The notes under the pieces are model-generated. The model saw nothing but the letters and a program-made list of their open reading frames with translations. It did no database searches and was not told the origin of the DNA. From positions 1-64,000 of the forward strand of contig JADZEK010000081.1 of NCBI GenBank assembly GCA_020850595.1: DNA of 64,000 bases. The letters run 5' to 3'. Source of the stretch: Anaerolineales bacterium (lineage in GTDB: Bacteria; Chloroflexota; Anaerolineae; Anaerolineales; UBA6663). The position numbers and the translations under genes are program-made. Numbering within the stretch: the stretch's first letter is position 1; each line of letters begins with the position of its first letter. This document shows, piece after piece, positions 37,370 through 46,438 of this stretch.

Positions 37370-39100
37370 TCAGCCTTCGTCCTTCACCCGTAGGTCGTGC
37401 CAGCTCCAGGTGGCGAGCAGGGTGGGGTGCGGGCCGATAAACTCGCGCATAATCGAGTTGTCGGGCACGGCGGCGGCCGGCCCCGGGCGGAACCACTGCA
37501 AAAACGACAGCAGCCGGTTGGCTTCCACGTACTGCGGCGTGTCGGGCCGCACCTGCAGCAGCAGCGGCTCAGCCAGGGGGCGCAGCACGGCCATCTCGTG
37601 CACCAGCGCCGAGTTGAAGATTGCGTCGCTGTTCTCCTGGTAGGGGAAGATGTTGAGCTTCTCGCCGCGCTTGACCGATTCCCAGCGCGCCAGCGTCTGC
37701 GCGGCGGTGTAGCCGCGCGTGGCCGCATCGCGCGCCACGCGCCGAATCAGGCGCGTGTCGGTGGTGCTCACCCGGTTGTGCCGGTCCAGGTTGAGCTGCG
37801 TCAGCGCCGACACATAGACCCGGTAGATGCACTCCGGCGGCAGCCCCGGCACCAGATTCGGGTTCAGCCCGTGGATGCCCTCGATAATCAGCAGGTCGTC
37901 GCGGCCCAGGGTGATGGTCGGGCCGGCTTCGCGCAAGCCGGTGCGGAAGTTGTACTGCGGCAGCGGCACCGCCTGCCCAGCCATGAGCGCCAGCAGGTGC
38001 TCGTTGAACAGGGCCACATCGAGCGCGCCCAGCGTCTCGTAATCGAACTGGCCGGCGGCGTCACGCGGGGTCAGCTCGCGGTCCACAAAGTAGTCGTCGA
38101 GCGCCAGCGGGTAAGGGTGCAGCCCGTGGGCCAGCAGTTGAATGGCCAGGCGCTTGGCAAAGGTGGTCTTGCCGGAGGCGGATGGCCCGGCGATGAGCAC
38201 TACGCGAATACGGTCGTGCTGGGCGGCGATCTCGGCGGCGATGCGCGCCAGCCGCCCCTCGTGCAGCGCCTCAGCCACCAGCGACACCTCCGGCAGCCGC
38301 CCGGCCGCGATGGCGTCGTTGAGCGCGCCTGCCCCGCGGATGCCCAGGCGGTCAAGCCAGTGGCTGGATTCCTCAAAGACGGCGAACAGCTTGGGGTAGG
38401 GAGCGCCGGGCCAGAGTTGCGTGGGCGTGTCTTGATGCGGAAACTGGAGCAGGAAGCCCGGCGGGAAGGCGTGCAGATCGAAGTTGGTCAGGTAGCCGGT
38501 GGAGGGCAGCATATAGCCCTGCAAGTAGTCGGCGTGACCGTTGAGCTGGTAGAGCACCAGCGTGTCTTTCTGGCGGTGGGCCAGCAGCCGCACCTTGTCG
38601 TCTTCGCCGCGGGCGCGGAACAGCGCGATGGCCTCGGCCAGGGGTACGACGGATTTGCGGTAGGGCCGGTCTTCAGCCACCATCTGCCGCATGCGCGCGC
38701 GGATGGCGTCTAGCTCGTCCTGGGTGAAGGGCGCACGCCCGCGCACCTCGCAGAAGTAAGCGCCCGCCGCCGCCGCGGCATGCTCCACGAACACCCCCGC
38801 CTCTGGGTACAGCTCCTTGGCGGCGGTGACCAGCAGAAAGACCAGCGAGCGCCGGTAGATGCGCATGCCGTCGGTCGCGGCCAGCGTCACCGGCTGCACA
38901 TCGGCGTCTACGGTGAGCGGCAGGGCCAGCTCGGCCAGCTTGCGGTTGACGATGGCGGCGGCCAGTGGGGCCTCGCCCGGCCGGGCCGCGGCGCGCAGAA
39001 TCTCGGCCAACGGCGTGCCAGGCGGGGCCTCAAAGACCCGGCCGTCGGGCAGGCGGGCCTGCACGGTGGCGCGGGGCTGGCTGAGGTGGATAGCGCTCAT
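37370..39100 (-). CDS. Uridine kinase-like P-loop nucleoside kinase with TGS and ThrRS-type domains
   Basis: 576 residues. Three parts: an N-terminal TGS-like domain (about 12-75, 'VQARLPDGRVFEAPPGTPLA'), a region related to the second additional domain of threonyl-tRNA synthetase (about 80-270), and a C-terminal uridine kinase/phosphoribulokinase P-loop domain with 'VVLIAGPSASGKTTFAKRLA' (about residue 300) and 'LDDYFVDRELTPRD'. This three-part architecture recurs in bacteria and is annotated as nucleoside (cytidine/uridine) kinase; the true substrate is uncertain. Single gene, 230 bases after it lies the SWIM-leader promoter. Confidence 0.88.
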   Translation of the reverse strand: MSAIHLSQPRATVQARLPDGRVFEAPPGTPLAEILRAAARPGEAPLAAAIVNRKLAELALPLTVDADVQPVTLAATDGMRIYRRSLVFLLVTAAKELYPEAGVFVEHAAAAAGAYFCEVRGRAPFTQDELDAIRARMRQMVAEDRPYRKSVVPLAEAIALFRARGEDDKVRLLAHRQKDTLVLYQLNGHADYLQGYMLPSTGYLTNFDLHAFPPGFLLQFPHQDTPTQLWPGAPYPKLFAVFEESSHWLDRLGIRGAGALNDAIAAGRLPEVSLVAEALHEGRLARIAAEIAAQHDRIRVVLIAGPSASGKTTFAKRLAIQLLAHGLHPYPLALDDYFVDRELTPRDAAGQFDYETLGALDVALFNEHLLALMAGQAVPLPQYNFRTGLREAGPTITLGRDDLLIIEGIHGLNPNLVPGLPPECIYRVYVSALTQLNLDRHNRVSTTDTRLIRRVARDAATRGYTAAQTLARWESVKRGEKLNIFPYQENSDAIFNSALVHEMAVLRPLAEPLLLQVRPDTPQYVEANRLLSFLQWFRPGPAAAVPDNSIMREFIGPHPTLLATWSWHDLRVKDEG

Positions 39101-39118
39101 GGGGCGGGACCGGGTGGT

Positions 39119-39358
39119 TTACGGAGTGCGCCAAGGATTACCGGATGATTGGCGAAGGTCGGCGATTAAGCTCGTACCAAGCGCTTTGACGCTGAGATTG
39201 GCATAGTCTAATTCGCTCGCGACCGATAGCTTGCCGACGGGCGCTGGGCCGTTAATAAGCTCCTGGGCCAGAGGCATTAACGGATCAACGTCTAGGTTCA
39301 CTAGCCCGGTTGGGCGCGGATTAGGCTTGCCACGCAACTCCTCAGCCAAGGACAGCAT
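39119..39358 (-). CDS. Hypothetical short frame between two oxidoreductase/kinase genes
   Basis: 79 residues from ATG 39358. It is in the same frame as the preceding FAD oxidase and separated from it only by the TAG at 39380-39382 and seven sense codons. Composition is less GC-rich than the neighbours and no ribosome site is clear. 'MLSLAEELRGKPNPRPTGLV' and 'LMPLAQELINGPAPVG' look protein-like but match no family I know. It may be a small protein, a gene remnant or a chance frame. Confidence 0.35.
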   Translation of the reverse strand: MLSLAEELRGKPNPRPTGLVNLDVDPLMPLAQELINGPAPVGKLSVASELDYANLSVKALGTSLIADLRQSSGNPWRTP

Positions 39359-39379
39359 CGCAAGCTCAATCTGCCAGAG

Positions 39380-40906
39380 CTAGCGGCCTTGGCCGTTGCT
39401 GCCCGGCCCGGCTTCCGGCACGGCTGCCCGCTCGGGCAGTCGCAGGGCGGCGGCGGCTGGGGCCGTGGGCGCGCCGCCATTGAGGGCCGGGGCGAGCACG
39501 CGCCGATAAAGCTCGGTTTGCAGCAGGCCGCCGGGGTCGCAGCGCGCCTTGAGCGCGGCAAAGCGCGTCAGGGTGTCGGGACCAAGGTAGCGCGCGGCGG
39601 CCGCCGGGGTGAGGGTGCTGTCTTTGGCGAAGTAGAAGCGGCCCCCGGCTTCGAGCGCAATCTCGTTCAGCCGCTGGGTCATGGCGTAGAGGTCGGTGCG
39701 CCCGCTGCGGCTGCCGGGCACCTTGAAGTCAATCGCTAGCGAGTAGCCGTCTACGGCGTGGCTGAACAAGAAGCGGTCGGGCCGGTGGCGCTTGAGGACG
39801 TTCACGAACGTGGCAAAGCCGCGGCCCTGGGCTTCGGCCAGTTGGGCGCGGTAAACGTCGGCGGCCTGCGCCTGGGGGATAAAGGTCTGGTATTGGATCA
39901 GGCCGTGCCGGTAGCCGTGCTGCCAGCGCGGCACGTAGTCGAGCAGGAAGTTGAAAGCCACCAACCCCTGGCGATAGAGGTGGTGGTGACTGAGGGTGCG
40001 CGATATCAGGTACTTGCCCAGGTTGGCGAAGCGCATGCCCAGCCGGTTGAGGCCGAGCGGCATGAAGCGCCAGATGATGGCTTTGGGGATCAGCCCAAAG
40101 AGCGTGTCGGGCAGGTCCTGGTAAGCGAGGCTGAGGCTGTGGGCCGGGTGGGCGTCTTCGCCGGGGGCCAGGTAGCGCGCGCGGTGGATCTGCCCGCGGC
40201 CCAGGTGCGCCCCGCCGGTCGTGCCGTCTACCCAGCCGACGATATAGTCTGCCTCACGGCAGCGGTCAATATCGGCCAGCATGTCTTGAAGGCTGGGCGC
40301 GGCCCAGGCCTCCACGGCCAGGTCGCCGGAGTAGATGCGCTTGAGTTGGAGCGTGATGGACGTGAACACGCCTAGCAGCCCGGCGCTGGAGATCAGGCTG
40401 TAGAACAGGTCGGGGCGCTCACCAGGCGCGCAGCGCACCAACTCCCCGGTGGGCAGCAGGGCCTCGCAGGCCAGCACGTGCTCGCCGATGGGGCCGGTGT
40501 GATAGTTGTTCTTGCCGTGGATGTTCATGCCCAGGCAGCCGCCCAGGGTGGGGAACATGGTGCCGGGGACGACGGGCGGCCACCAGCCGTCTTCCAGGGT
40601 ATACTTCCAGAGTTGCTCGATAGTGACGCCCGGCTCGACCGTGATCACACCCGTGGCAGGGTCCCAGGCCAGCACGCGGTTCATGCGCTGCAGGTCGAGC
40701 ACGATTTGCCCGGCGTTGAGGGCGGCGTCGCCGTAGGAGCGGCCCGCGCCGCGCAGGGCGACGCTCAGCCCGCGCGTGGCGGCCTCGCGGAACAACTCCG
40801 CGATCTGCTCAACGTGTGTTGGGCGGTAGAGGTAACTGGTGCTCTGTGCCGCGCGGCCGAAGCCGGTCAGCGGGGTAAGGCGGTCGAAGTCAGGGAAGAT
40901 TGACAT
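39380..40906 (-). CDS. FAD-binding oxidoreductase (DprE1/aldonolactone-oxidase-like)
   Basis: 508 residues. PCMH-type FAD domain (about 20-200): 'LSVALRGAGRSYGDAALNAG', 'GVITVEPGVTIEQLW' and 'VPGTMFPTLGGCLGMNIHGK'. The second half has 'GRFYFAKDSTLTPAAAARYL' near the C-terminus, as in DprE1 (decaprenylphosphoryl-ribose oxidase) and sugar-lactone oxidases; an Ala/Pro-rich tail follows. The presumed substrate is a sugar or lipid-linked sugar; no epimerase partner (DprE2-like) lies alongside. A TATAAT is 38 bases before the ATG. Confidence 0.85.
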   Translation of the reverse strand: MSIFPDFDRLTPLTGFGRAAQSTSYLYRPTHVEQIAELFREAATRGLSVALRGAGRSYGDAALNAGQIVLDLQRMNRVLAWDPATGVITVEPGVTIEQLWKYTLEDGWWPPVVPGTMFPTLGGCLGMNIHGKNNYHTGPIGEHVLACEALLPTGELVRCAPGERPDLFYSLISSAGLLGVFTSITLQLKRIYSGDLAVEAWAAPSLQDMLADIDRCREADYIVGWVDGTTGGAHLGRGQIHRARYLAPGEDAHPAHSLSLAYQDLPDTLFGLIPKAIIWRFMPLGLNRLGMRFANLGKYLISRTLSHHHLYRQGLVAFNFLLDYVPRWQHGYRHGLIQYQTFIPQAQAADVYRAQLAEAQGRGFATFVNVLKRHRPDRFLFSHAVDGYSLAIDFKVPGSRSGRTDLYAMTQRLNEIALEAGGRFYFAKDSTLTPAAAARYLGPDTLTRFAALKARCDPGGLLQTELYRRVLAPALNGGAPTAPAAAALRLPERAAVPEAGPGSNGQGR

Positions 40907-40944
40907 AAGGTCGGCAGCAAGCGGCAGGTAAGCGCCAACAGTCC

Positions 40945-40950
40945 ATTATA
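40945..40950 (-). promoter_or_regulatory. -10 box (TATAAT) for the FAD oxidase gene
   Basis: Minus-strand TATAAT, 38 bases before ATG 40906. An upstream TTGGAC exists but at 13 bases is too close for a standard -35. The remaining interval to 41143 holds nothing I can identify. Confidence 0.45.
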
Positions 40951-41143
40951 CTCTGGCAGTCGTGTCCAATCACCGTCGCTTGGCAAGCGGCGGGCGCGCT
41001 CTGGCCTTCAACGCAGTCTATCCGCCATATCACTGGATGGGCGCCCCCACCCACGCCCTGGCGCTCCCCGGCTCAAACTCAGCTCGCATAGCAGTGGATC
41101 GGCCTATTGGCTGGATTATTCGTCCTGGCTGCGGAGGTGCCCC

Positions 41144-43921
41144 ATGCGTCTGACACCGTTCTTTCGCATTCTGGCTGTTCTCACGCTCCTAGCCGCCGCC
41201 GCGGGCGGGCCGGTCGCACCCGCCGCCGCCCAAAGCGCGGCGTATTTCGGCGCCCGCCCGCTGGCCGGGGCCGGCGACTTCGGCGATCCCTTCATGGTCG
41301 AAGACCTGACGACCAGCGGGTCCCCCGAAAGCTCGGAACCCAGTGGCTTCGTGCTGCTGGGGAGCGCGGCCTACTTCTACGGCGAAACGCCCGCCACCGG
41401 CCGCGAGCTGTACCGCACCACCGGCTTCCTCACCAGCACGGCGCAGTTGGCCGACATTTACCCCGGCGGCGAAAACGGCGTCAACCAGGACTTCAACGGC
41501 CCGTCGCTGGTGGAATTCGACGGGCGGCTATACTTCACTGGGCGCACGGCCGAGCAAGGCGAAGAGCTGTGGGCCACCGACGGCACGCTGACCGGCACCG
41601 TGCTCGTGCGCGATGTCGCCACCGGCACCAGTGCGTCGCAGCCGGAAGACTTCATCGAGTTCAACAGTGAGTTGTATTTCACGGCCGACGACGGTGTACA
41701 CGGCGACGAGTTGTGGAAGACCGACGGCACGCCGGGCGGCACCGGGCTGGCGGACGAGATTGACCCCGGCATCTTTGGGGCCGGCATTGACGAAATGGTG
41801 GAGTTCAGCAGCCGGCTGTGGTTCAACGCCTCGGCGAACCACGGCGACGAGCTGTGGACGTACGACACCGGCTCCGGCGCGACGGAGTTCAAGGACATTT
41901 ACACCGGCGGGAGCAACAGCTCGTACCCCGAGCAGTTCACCGTGGCGGGCGGGCGGCTGTTCTTCGTGGCCGACACCGCCGCCACCGGCCGCGAGCTGTG
42001 GGTGACCGATGGGGTGGACAACACCGCTACCCACACCTTCATGGTCAGGGATATCTACACCGGCACCAGCGACAGCTATATCTATGATCTGGTGGCCGCC
42101 GGCGGCAGCGTGTTCTTCAGCGCCTACGACGGGGTGACCGGCGACGAGTTGTGGAAGAGCGACGGCACGCTGACCGGCACGGTGCGCGTGGCCGACATTA
42201 ACCCCGGCCCGAATAGCAGCGGGCCGAGCGAGATGACCGCTTACAGCGGCGCGTTGTACTACGCCGCCGATGACGGGGTTCACGGCCAGGCGCTCTGGCG
42301 CACGACGGTCACGACCACTGAACTGGTGGCTGACCTCAACCCCACCGGCTACGCCTCGATAGGCAACTTGCACGTCCACGACGGCCAGTTCTACTTCTCG
42401 GCCACCGACGGGGTGTACGGCCGCGAGTTGTGGGTCTACGACGGCCTCACCGTGACGCGCCTGACCGACCTGAACCCCGGCGCGGCCGACGCGGCCCCGT
42501 ACGCCTTCTTTACCCCGTCAGCGGCCCCAAAGCTCATGTTCTTCGGCGCCAACAACGGGGTGAACGGCTATGAGCTGTACCGGCTGAGCACCCAGACCTC
42601 CACGGTCATCTCGCTGGTCAAGAACATCGCGCCCGACGCCGTCGGCTCGGAGATTGACGAGTTGACCGGCGCGGGGGCCAACCACGTCTACTTCGCGATT
42701 GGCGACGACGCCACCGGGTGGGAGCCGGGGGTCAGCGACGGCACGCCCGCCGGCACACAGCGGCTGGGCGACTTTGTGGTTGGCACCGACGGGTCTGACC
42801 CCGAGTACTTCGCCGGCCGGGGCGACGGCCGCGCGCTGTTCGAGCTTGACCTGAGCGGGCTGGGCAACGGCGAGCCGGCGTTCTCCGACGGCACGCCCGG
42901 CGGCACGCTGCTGCTGCGCGACGTGTATACCGGCACCAACGGCAGCTACCCTGACCCGTTTGTGCCGCTGGGCGGGCTGAGCGTGTTCTTCGCCATGGAC
43001 GGCGTGCATGGCGAGGAGCTGTGGCGCACTGACGGCACGCCCGGCGGCACGCTGCTGGCGCGTGATATCCACACCGGCACCATCGGCAGCCACGGCGGCT
43101 GGGCGACGCGGCTGGGCGGCCTGGTGATCTTTGGGGCCGACGACGGCGTGCACGGCGATGAGTTGTGGGCCAGCGACGGCACGGCCCAGGGTACGCGGAT
43201 GATCTCCGACCTGGACTCCGGCGCGTATCAGAACTCGTCTCCCTACGACCTGGTGACCGTGGGCAGCCGGGTGTTCTACGTGGCCTACGACCTGGAAGGC
43301 AACGACGCGCTCTACTTCACCGACGGCCTGACGGCCACGCTGGCGCTTGACCCCGACGACACCGGCCTGACCTCCCTGGACCAGCTGACCCCCAGCGCAA
43401 GCGGTGTGTTCTTTGGGGACTATGGCGGCGGCGGGGTGTACAACATCTGGTGGACCGACGGCTACACCTACACCCAGGTGAGTAATCTCGGCGCCAATGC
43501 TGAGCCGATATACTTATACGAAGCCGTGGCCCTCGGCGACCAACTCTTCTTCCGCTACTGCGACCTGACCAACGGCTGCGAGTTGTGGCAGGCCGGGCCG
43601 CACACCGGCGTGGGCCTGGTGCGCGATATTTACCCCGGCCTGCCAAGCAGCGACCCGACCGACCTGACGGTGGTGGGTGACAGCCTGGTGTTCGCCGCGG
43701 CCAGCCCCACCGGCGGGCGCGAGTTGTGGGTGAGCGACGGCACGCTGGCCGGCACCGAGCAACTGACCGACCTGGAGGCCGGCGCGGCGCACAGCAACCC
43801 CAGCGAGCTGGCCGTTTCCGGCAATTACCTGTTCTTCCTGGCGTATACCGAGAGCGCCGGGCAGGAGCTGTGGGCGATGGTGGTGCCGCAGAAGCTGTAC
43901 GTGCCGCTGGTGACCCGCTAG
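41144..43921 (+). CDS. Secreted ELWxxDGT-repeat protein
   Basis: 925 residues. GGAGG precedes ATG 41144. Signal peptide (1-29, ending 'APAAAQS'), then about 18 tandem repeats of roughly 45-50 residues carrying 'GDELWKTDGTPGGT', 'GRELWVTDG', 'GEELWRTDGTPGGT', 'GDELWASDGT' and similar, interleaved with 'LVRDIYPG/IYTGTSDS' strands. Such repeats are predicted to form a beta-propeller-like surface structure. Some repeats have drifted, e.g. 'WEPGVSDGT' and 'YNIWWTDG'. The C-terminus 'KLYVPLVTR' resembles the tail of the P-domain protein. Exported; ligand unknown. A strong terminator follows. Confidence 0.9.
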   Translation: MRLTPFFRILAVLTLLAAAAGGPVAPAAAQSAAYFGARPLAGAGDFGDPFMVEDLTTSGSPESSEPSGFVLLGSAAYFYGETPATGRELYRTTGFLTSTAQLADIYPGGENGVNQDFNGPSLVEFDGRLYFTGRTAEQGEELWATDGTLTGTVLVRDVATGTSASQPEDFIEFNSELYFTADDGVHGDELWKTDGTPGGTGLADEIDPGIFGAGIDEMVEFSSRLWFNASANHGDELWTYDTGSGATEFKDIYTGGSNSSYPEQFTVAGGRLFFVADTAATGRELWVTDGVDNTATHTFMVRDIYTGTSDSYIYDLVAAGGSVFFSAYDGVTGDELWKSDGTLTGTVRVADINPGPNSSGPSEMTAYSGALYYAADDGVHGQALWRTTVTTTELVADLNPTGYASIGNLHVHDGQFYFSATDGVYGRELWVYDGLTVTRLTDLNPGAADAAPYAFFTPSAAPKLMFFGANNGVNGYELYRLSTQTSTVISLVKNIAPDAVGSEIDELTGAGANHVYFAIGDDATGWEPGVSDGTPAGTQRLGDFVVGTDGSDPEYFAGRGDGRALFELDLSGLGNGEPAFSDGTPGGTLLLRDVYTGTNGSYPDPFVPLGGLSVFFAMDGVHGEELWRTDGTPGGTLLARDIHTGTIGSHGGWATRLGGLVIFGADDGVHGDELWASDGTAQGTRMISDLDSGAYQNSSPYDLVTVGSRVFYVAYDLEGNDALYFTDGLTATLALDPDDTGLTSLDQLTPSASGVFFGDYGGGGVYNIWWTDGYTYTQVSNLGANAEPIYLYEAVALGDQLFFRYCDLTNGCELWQAGPHTGVGLVRDIYPGLPSSDPTDLTVVGDSLVFAAASPTGGRELWVSDGTLAGTEQLTDLEAGAAHSNPSELAVSGNYLFFLAYTESAGQELWAMVVPQKLYVPLVTR

Positions 43922-43939
43922 CCGCGCGGCGCTTAAACC

Positions 43940-43980
43940 AAACGTGGGCCGGTCACAATAGACCGGCCCACGTTTTTTTT
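43940..43980. terminator. Strong intrinsic terminator
   Basis: 15-bp perfect stem (43940-43954 with 43961-43975, 6-base loop) followed by eight T. It ends the ELWxxDGT gene and, being nearly symmetric, may also stop the leftward ccm operon. Confidence 0.92.
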
Positions 43981-43994
43981 GGGGCAGCGAGGCT

Positions 43995-44255
43995 TTACGA
44001 GCGGCTGGGTTTATCGGCCCGCTGGCTCTTATCGGCGGGCGGCATGGCGGCGGCGCGAGCGACCGGTTTCTCCGCCTTGTCGGCGTCCTCCTGGGCCAGC
44101 GTCTCAATCGTCTCCAGGTCGCGCTCGAGGTTGCGGCGGCGCAGGAACCAACTAATGAGGTACAGCGCCGGCAGACCCAAGAAGATGGCATAGCCGAAGA
44201 GCAGGTAGCCGAAGGTGTCGGGGGTGGCGTCTTGCAGCAGGGGCAGGAGTAACAT
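43995..44255 (-). CDS. ccmD: CcmD-like small membrane protein
   Basis: 86 residues with one transmembrane segment (about 14-38, 'YLLFGYAIFLGLPALYLISW') followed by 'FLRRRNLERDLETIETLAQE', the typical basic-then-acidic pattern of CcmD, which helps release holo-CcmE from the CcmABC complex. The C-terminal tail is long and charged. The assignment rests on this layout and on its place 15 bases after ccmC at the end of the ccm operon; sequence conservation in the family is low. Confidence 0.75.
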   Translation of the reverse strand: MLLLPLLQDATPDTFGYLLFGYAIFLGLPALYLISWFLRRRNLERDLETIETLAQEDADKAEKPVARAAAMPPADKSQRADKPSRS

Positions 44256-44270
44256 GGCGCAGGTCTCCGA

Positions 44271-44972
44271 TCAGGCGGTGAGCAGCCGCGCCTTCAGTTC
44301 TTCCACGCGCTCGCCCAGGCGCGCCAGCCGCACGCGGCTGACCAGCAGGGCGACGTAGAGGAAGGTGAAGGCCAGGTTGGCGAACAAGAAGGTTTGCAGC
44401 ATACGCGCGGTCATGTCGAAGCCGCCCTCCGAACTGGCCGAGCCGTTGCCGATGACGACCGGATGAATGGTGCGCCACCAGCGGATGGAAAAGAAGGTGA
44501 GCGGCACGCTGATGACGCCGATGATGCCGTAGACGGCGGCAAAGCGCGCGCGGCGCTGCGGGTCTTCGATGCCCTGGCGTAGCATCAGGTAAGCCACGTA
44601 GATCAGGGCCATGATGGTGTAGGTGGTCAGGCGCGGGTCCCAGGTCCACCAGGTGTTCCAGGCCGGGCGCGCCCAGATCGAGCCAGACATGGTCGCCATG
44701 ACGGTCAGCACCAGGCCGACCTCAACCGACGAGTAGGCCACCTGGTCCCAGAACTGCTTGCCGGTGGCGAGGTAGATGCCCCCGGCCACGGCGGTGATGG
44801 CGAAGGCGGTGAAGCTGAGCCAGGCCGACGGCACGTGAAAGTAAAAGATGCGCTGGACTTCCCCCATGGTTTTCTCTTGCGGGGCGTAGAAAAAGACCAT
44901 TCCGATGGCGATGAGCATCATCACCGCTGTCACAACGTTCAGAATGGTCACGGCGCGGCCGGCTTTGGGCAT
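44271..44972 (-). CDS. ccmC: Heme ABC transporter permease CcmC
   Basis: 233 residues, six membrane segments. The heme-handling WWD motif is 'WNTWWTWDPRLTTY' (about 110-123), with flanking His residues in 'YFHVPSAW' and 'TIHPVVIG'. CcmC presents heme to CcmE at the outer face of the membrane. Located between ccmB (16 bases upstream) and ccmD. Confidence 0.94.
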   Translation of the reverse strand: MPKAGRAVTILNVVTAVMMLIAIGMVFFYAPQEKTMGEVQRIFYFHVPSAWLSFTAFAITAVAGGIYLATGKQFWDQVAYSSVEVGLVLTVMATMSGSIWARPAWNTWWTWDPRLTTYTIMALIYVAYLMLRQGIEDPQRRARFAAVYGIIGVISVPLTFFSIRWWRTIHPVVIGNGSASSEGGFDMTARMLQTFLFANLAFTFLYVALLVSRVRLARLGERVEELKARLLTA

Positions 44973-44988
44973 GGCAAGCTCCTTCGGC

Positions 44989-45735
44989 TTATTCCTCGAC
45001 GACGTACTCGAACAGCATAAAAGCAGCGGCCACGAAGAGCAGATCGTAGCCGATGAGAATGTTGAACCACGGGCCGATCTCGACCCACTCCACGCCGGCC
45101 AGAATGCCGCTGCTGGCGCGCACGCCGGCCACCAACAGCGGGATGGCTACCGGGAAGAGCAGGATCGGCAGCATCACATCGCGCGAGCGGCTGTAGACCG
45201 CCAGCGAGGCCAGCAGCGTGCCCACGGCGGCGTAGCCCAGGGTGCCCAGCAGCAGCACCAGCAGCAGCAGCGGCCGCAGCACCGGCATGTTGAAGAGCAC
45301 GCCAAAGACCGGCAGCAGCACCGCCTCCACTACCAGGATAAAGAGCAGGTTGCCCAGCGCCTTGCCAAAATAAAGCGCGCTGCGGTCAATGGGCGCCAGC
45401 AGCAGGCCGTCGAGCGAGCCGCGGTCTTTCTCGGCCGCCAGACTGCGGTTGAGACCCAGCGTGCCGGTGAAGATGGTTGTCACCCACAGCACGCCCGCCG
45501 TCACGTTCTCGCGCGCGGCCCGGTCAAGCTCCAGCGCGAAGTTGAAGATCAAGATCATCAGCAGCGCGAAGACCACCATCGCGCTCAGCAGTTCCTTGCT
45601 GCGAAACTCGGTCGCCAGGTCTTTCCAGACGATGGCGCCCATCGTCCGCAGGAAATGGCGGAAATGCGCCGTCGGGCCGGCGGCGGCGGCCGCGGCGGTG
45701 GTTGGAGGCGCCAGCTCCGCCGGCTCAGGCGGCAT
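44989..45735 (-). CDS. ccmB: Heme exporter permease CcmB
   Basis: 248 residues with six membrane segments. 'GAIVWKDLATEFRSKELLSA' at the start and 'LDGLLLAPIDRSALYFGKAL' in the middle are CcmB marks. It is the membrane partner of the CcmA ATPase. Its start overlaps the end of ccmA by 11 bases. The N-terminal 25 residues are Ala/Pro-rich and may not be conserved. Confidence 0.92.
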   Translation of the reverse strand: MPPEPAELAPPTTAAAAAAGPTAHFRHFLRTMGAIVWKDLATEFRSKELLSAMVVFALLMILIFNFALELDRAARENVTAGVLWVTTIFTGTLGLNRSLAAEKDRGSLDGLLLAPIDRSALYFGKALGNLLFILVVEAVLLPVFGVLFNMPVLRPLLLLVLLLGTLGYAAVGTLLASLAVYSRSRDVMLPILLFPVAIPLLVAGVRASSGILAGVEWVEIGPWFNILIGYDLLFVAAAFMLFEYVVEE

Positions 45736-46438
45736 AGCTCGCCCCCTGCGCCACCGCCGTGTAGGTGTCGGCGAACGCGGCCGGGCTGAGCATCGCCGTG
45801 GCCGCCGAGTAGGCCAGCACGCCGCGCGCCAGGATCATCACGCGGTCGGCCAAGGCCAGGCTGCGCGGCAGGTCGTGGGTGGAGAGCAGCACCGTGCGCC
45901 CGGCGTCAGCCACCGCGCGCAGCACCTCATCCAGCATCAGCGCGGCCTCCGGGTCGAGGCCGGTGTACGGCTCGTCGAACAGCATCACCGCTGGGTCGGG
46001 CAGCAGGGCGCGGGCGATGGCCAGGCGCTGCTGCATACCGCGCGAGAAGGTGCGCACCAGGTCGCGGCGGCGCTTGCTCAGCCCCACCTGCGCCAGCACC
46101 GCGCCCAGGCGCGCGGCGGGCTGCTCCAGGCCGTACAGCCGCGCATAGAACTGCAAGTTTTCCTCAGCAGTCAGGTCGCTGTAAAGCAGCGTGTGGTGCG
46201 ACACCACGCCCAGCCGCCGCCGCACGTCGGCCGCGCCCTCGGGCAGGGGAATACCCGCCACGCGCACCTGCCCGGCGCTGGGCTTGGAGAGCGTCGCCAG
46301 GATGCGCATGAGCGTGGTCTTGCCCGCGCCGTTCGGCCCGAGCAGCGCCACGCACTCACCCGACGCGATCTCCAGATCAACCCCGCGCAGCACGGGGCGC
46401 AGGCCAAAGGCTTTCTTCAAGCCGTGCGTCTCGATCAC
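45725..46438 (-). CDS. ccmA: Heme exporter ATP-binding subunit CcmA
   Basis: 237 residues, ABC ATPase. Walker A 'LLGPNGAGKTTLMRIL' (about 32-47), signature 'FSRGMQQRLAIARALL' and Walker B 'VMLFDEPYTGLDPEA'. CcmA powers release of holo-CcmE from CcmC. Position between the diheme cytochrome gene (adjacent, no gap) and ccmB supports the assignment over other ABC exporters. Confidence 0.92.
   Translation of the reverse strand: MIETHGLKKAFGLRPVLRGVDLEIASGECVALLGPNGAGKTTLMRILATLSKPSAGQVRVAGIPLPEGAADVRRRLGVVSHHTLLYSDLTAEENLQFYARLYGLEQPAARLGAVLAQVGLSKRRRDLVRTFSRGMQQRLAIARALLPDPAVMLFDEPYTGLDPEAALMLDEVLRAVADAGRTVLLSTHDLPRSLALADRVMILARGVLAYSAATAMLSPAAFADTYTAVAQGASYAA

Noticed and set aside
40962-41153. 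63-codon frame before the ELWxxDGT gene
   Set aside because: Overlaps promoter-type DNA, no ribosome site, and ends inside the start region of the real gene.
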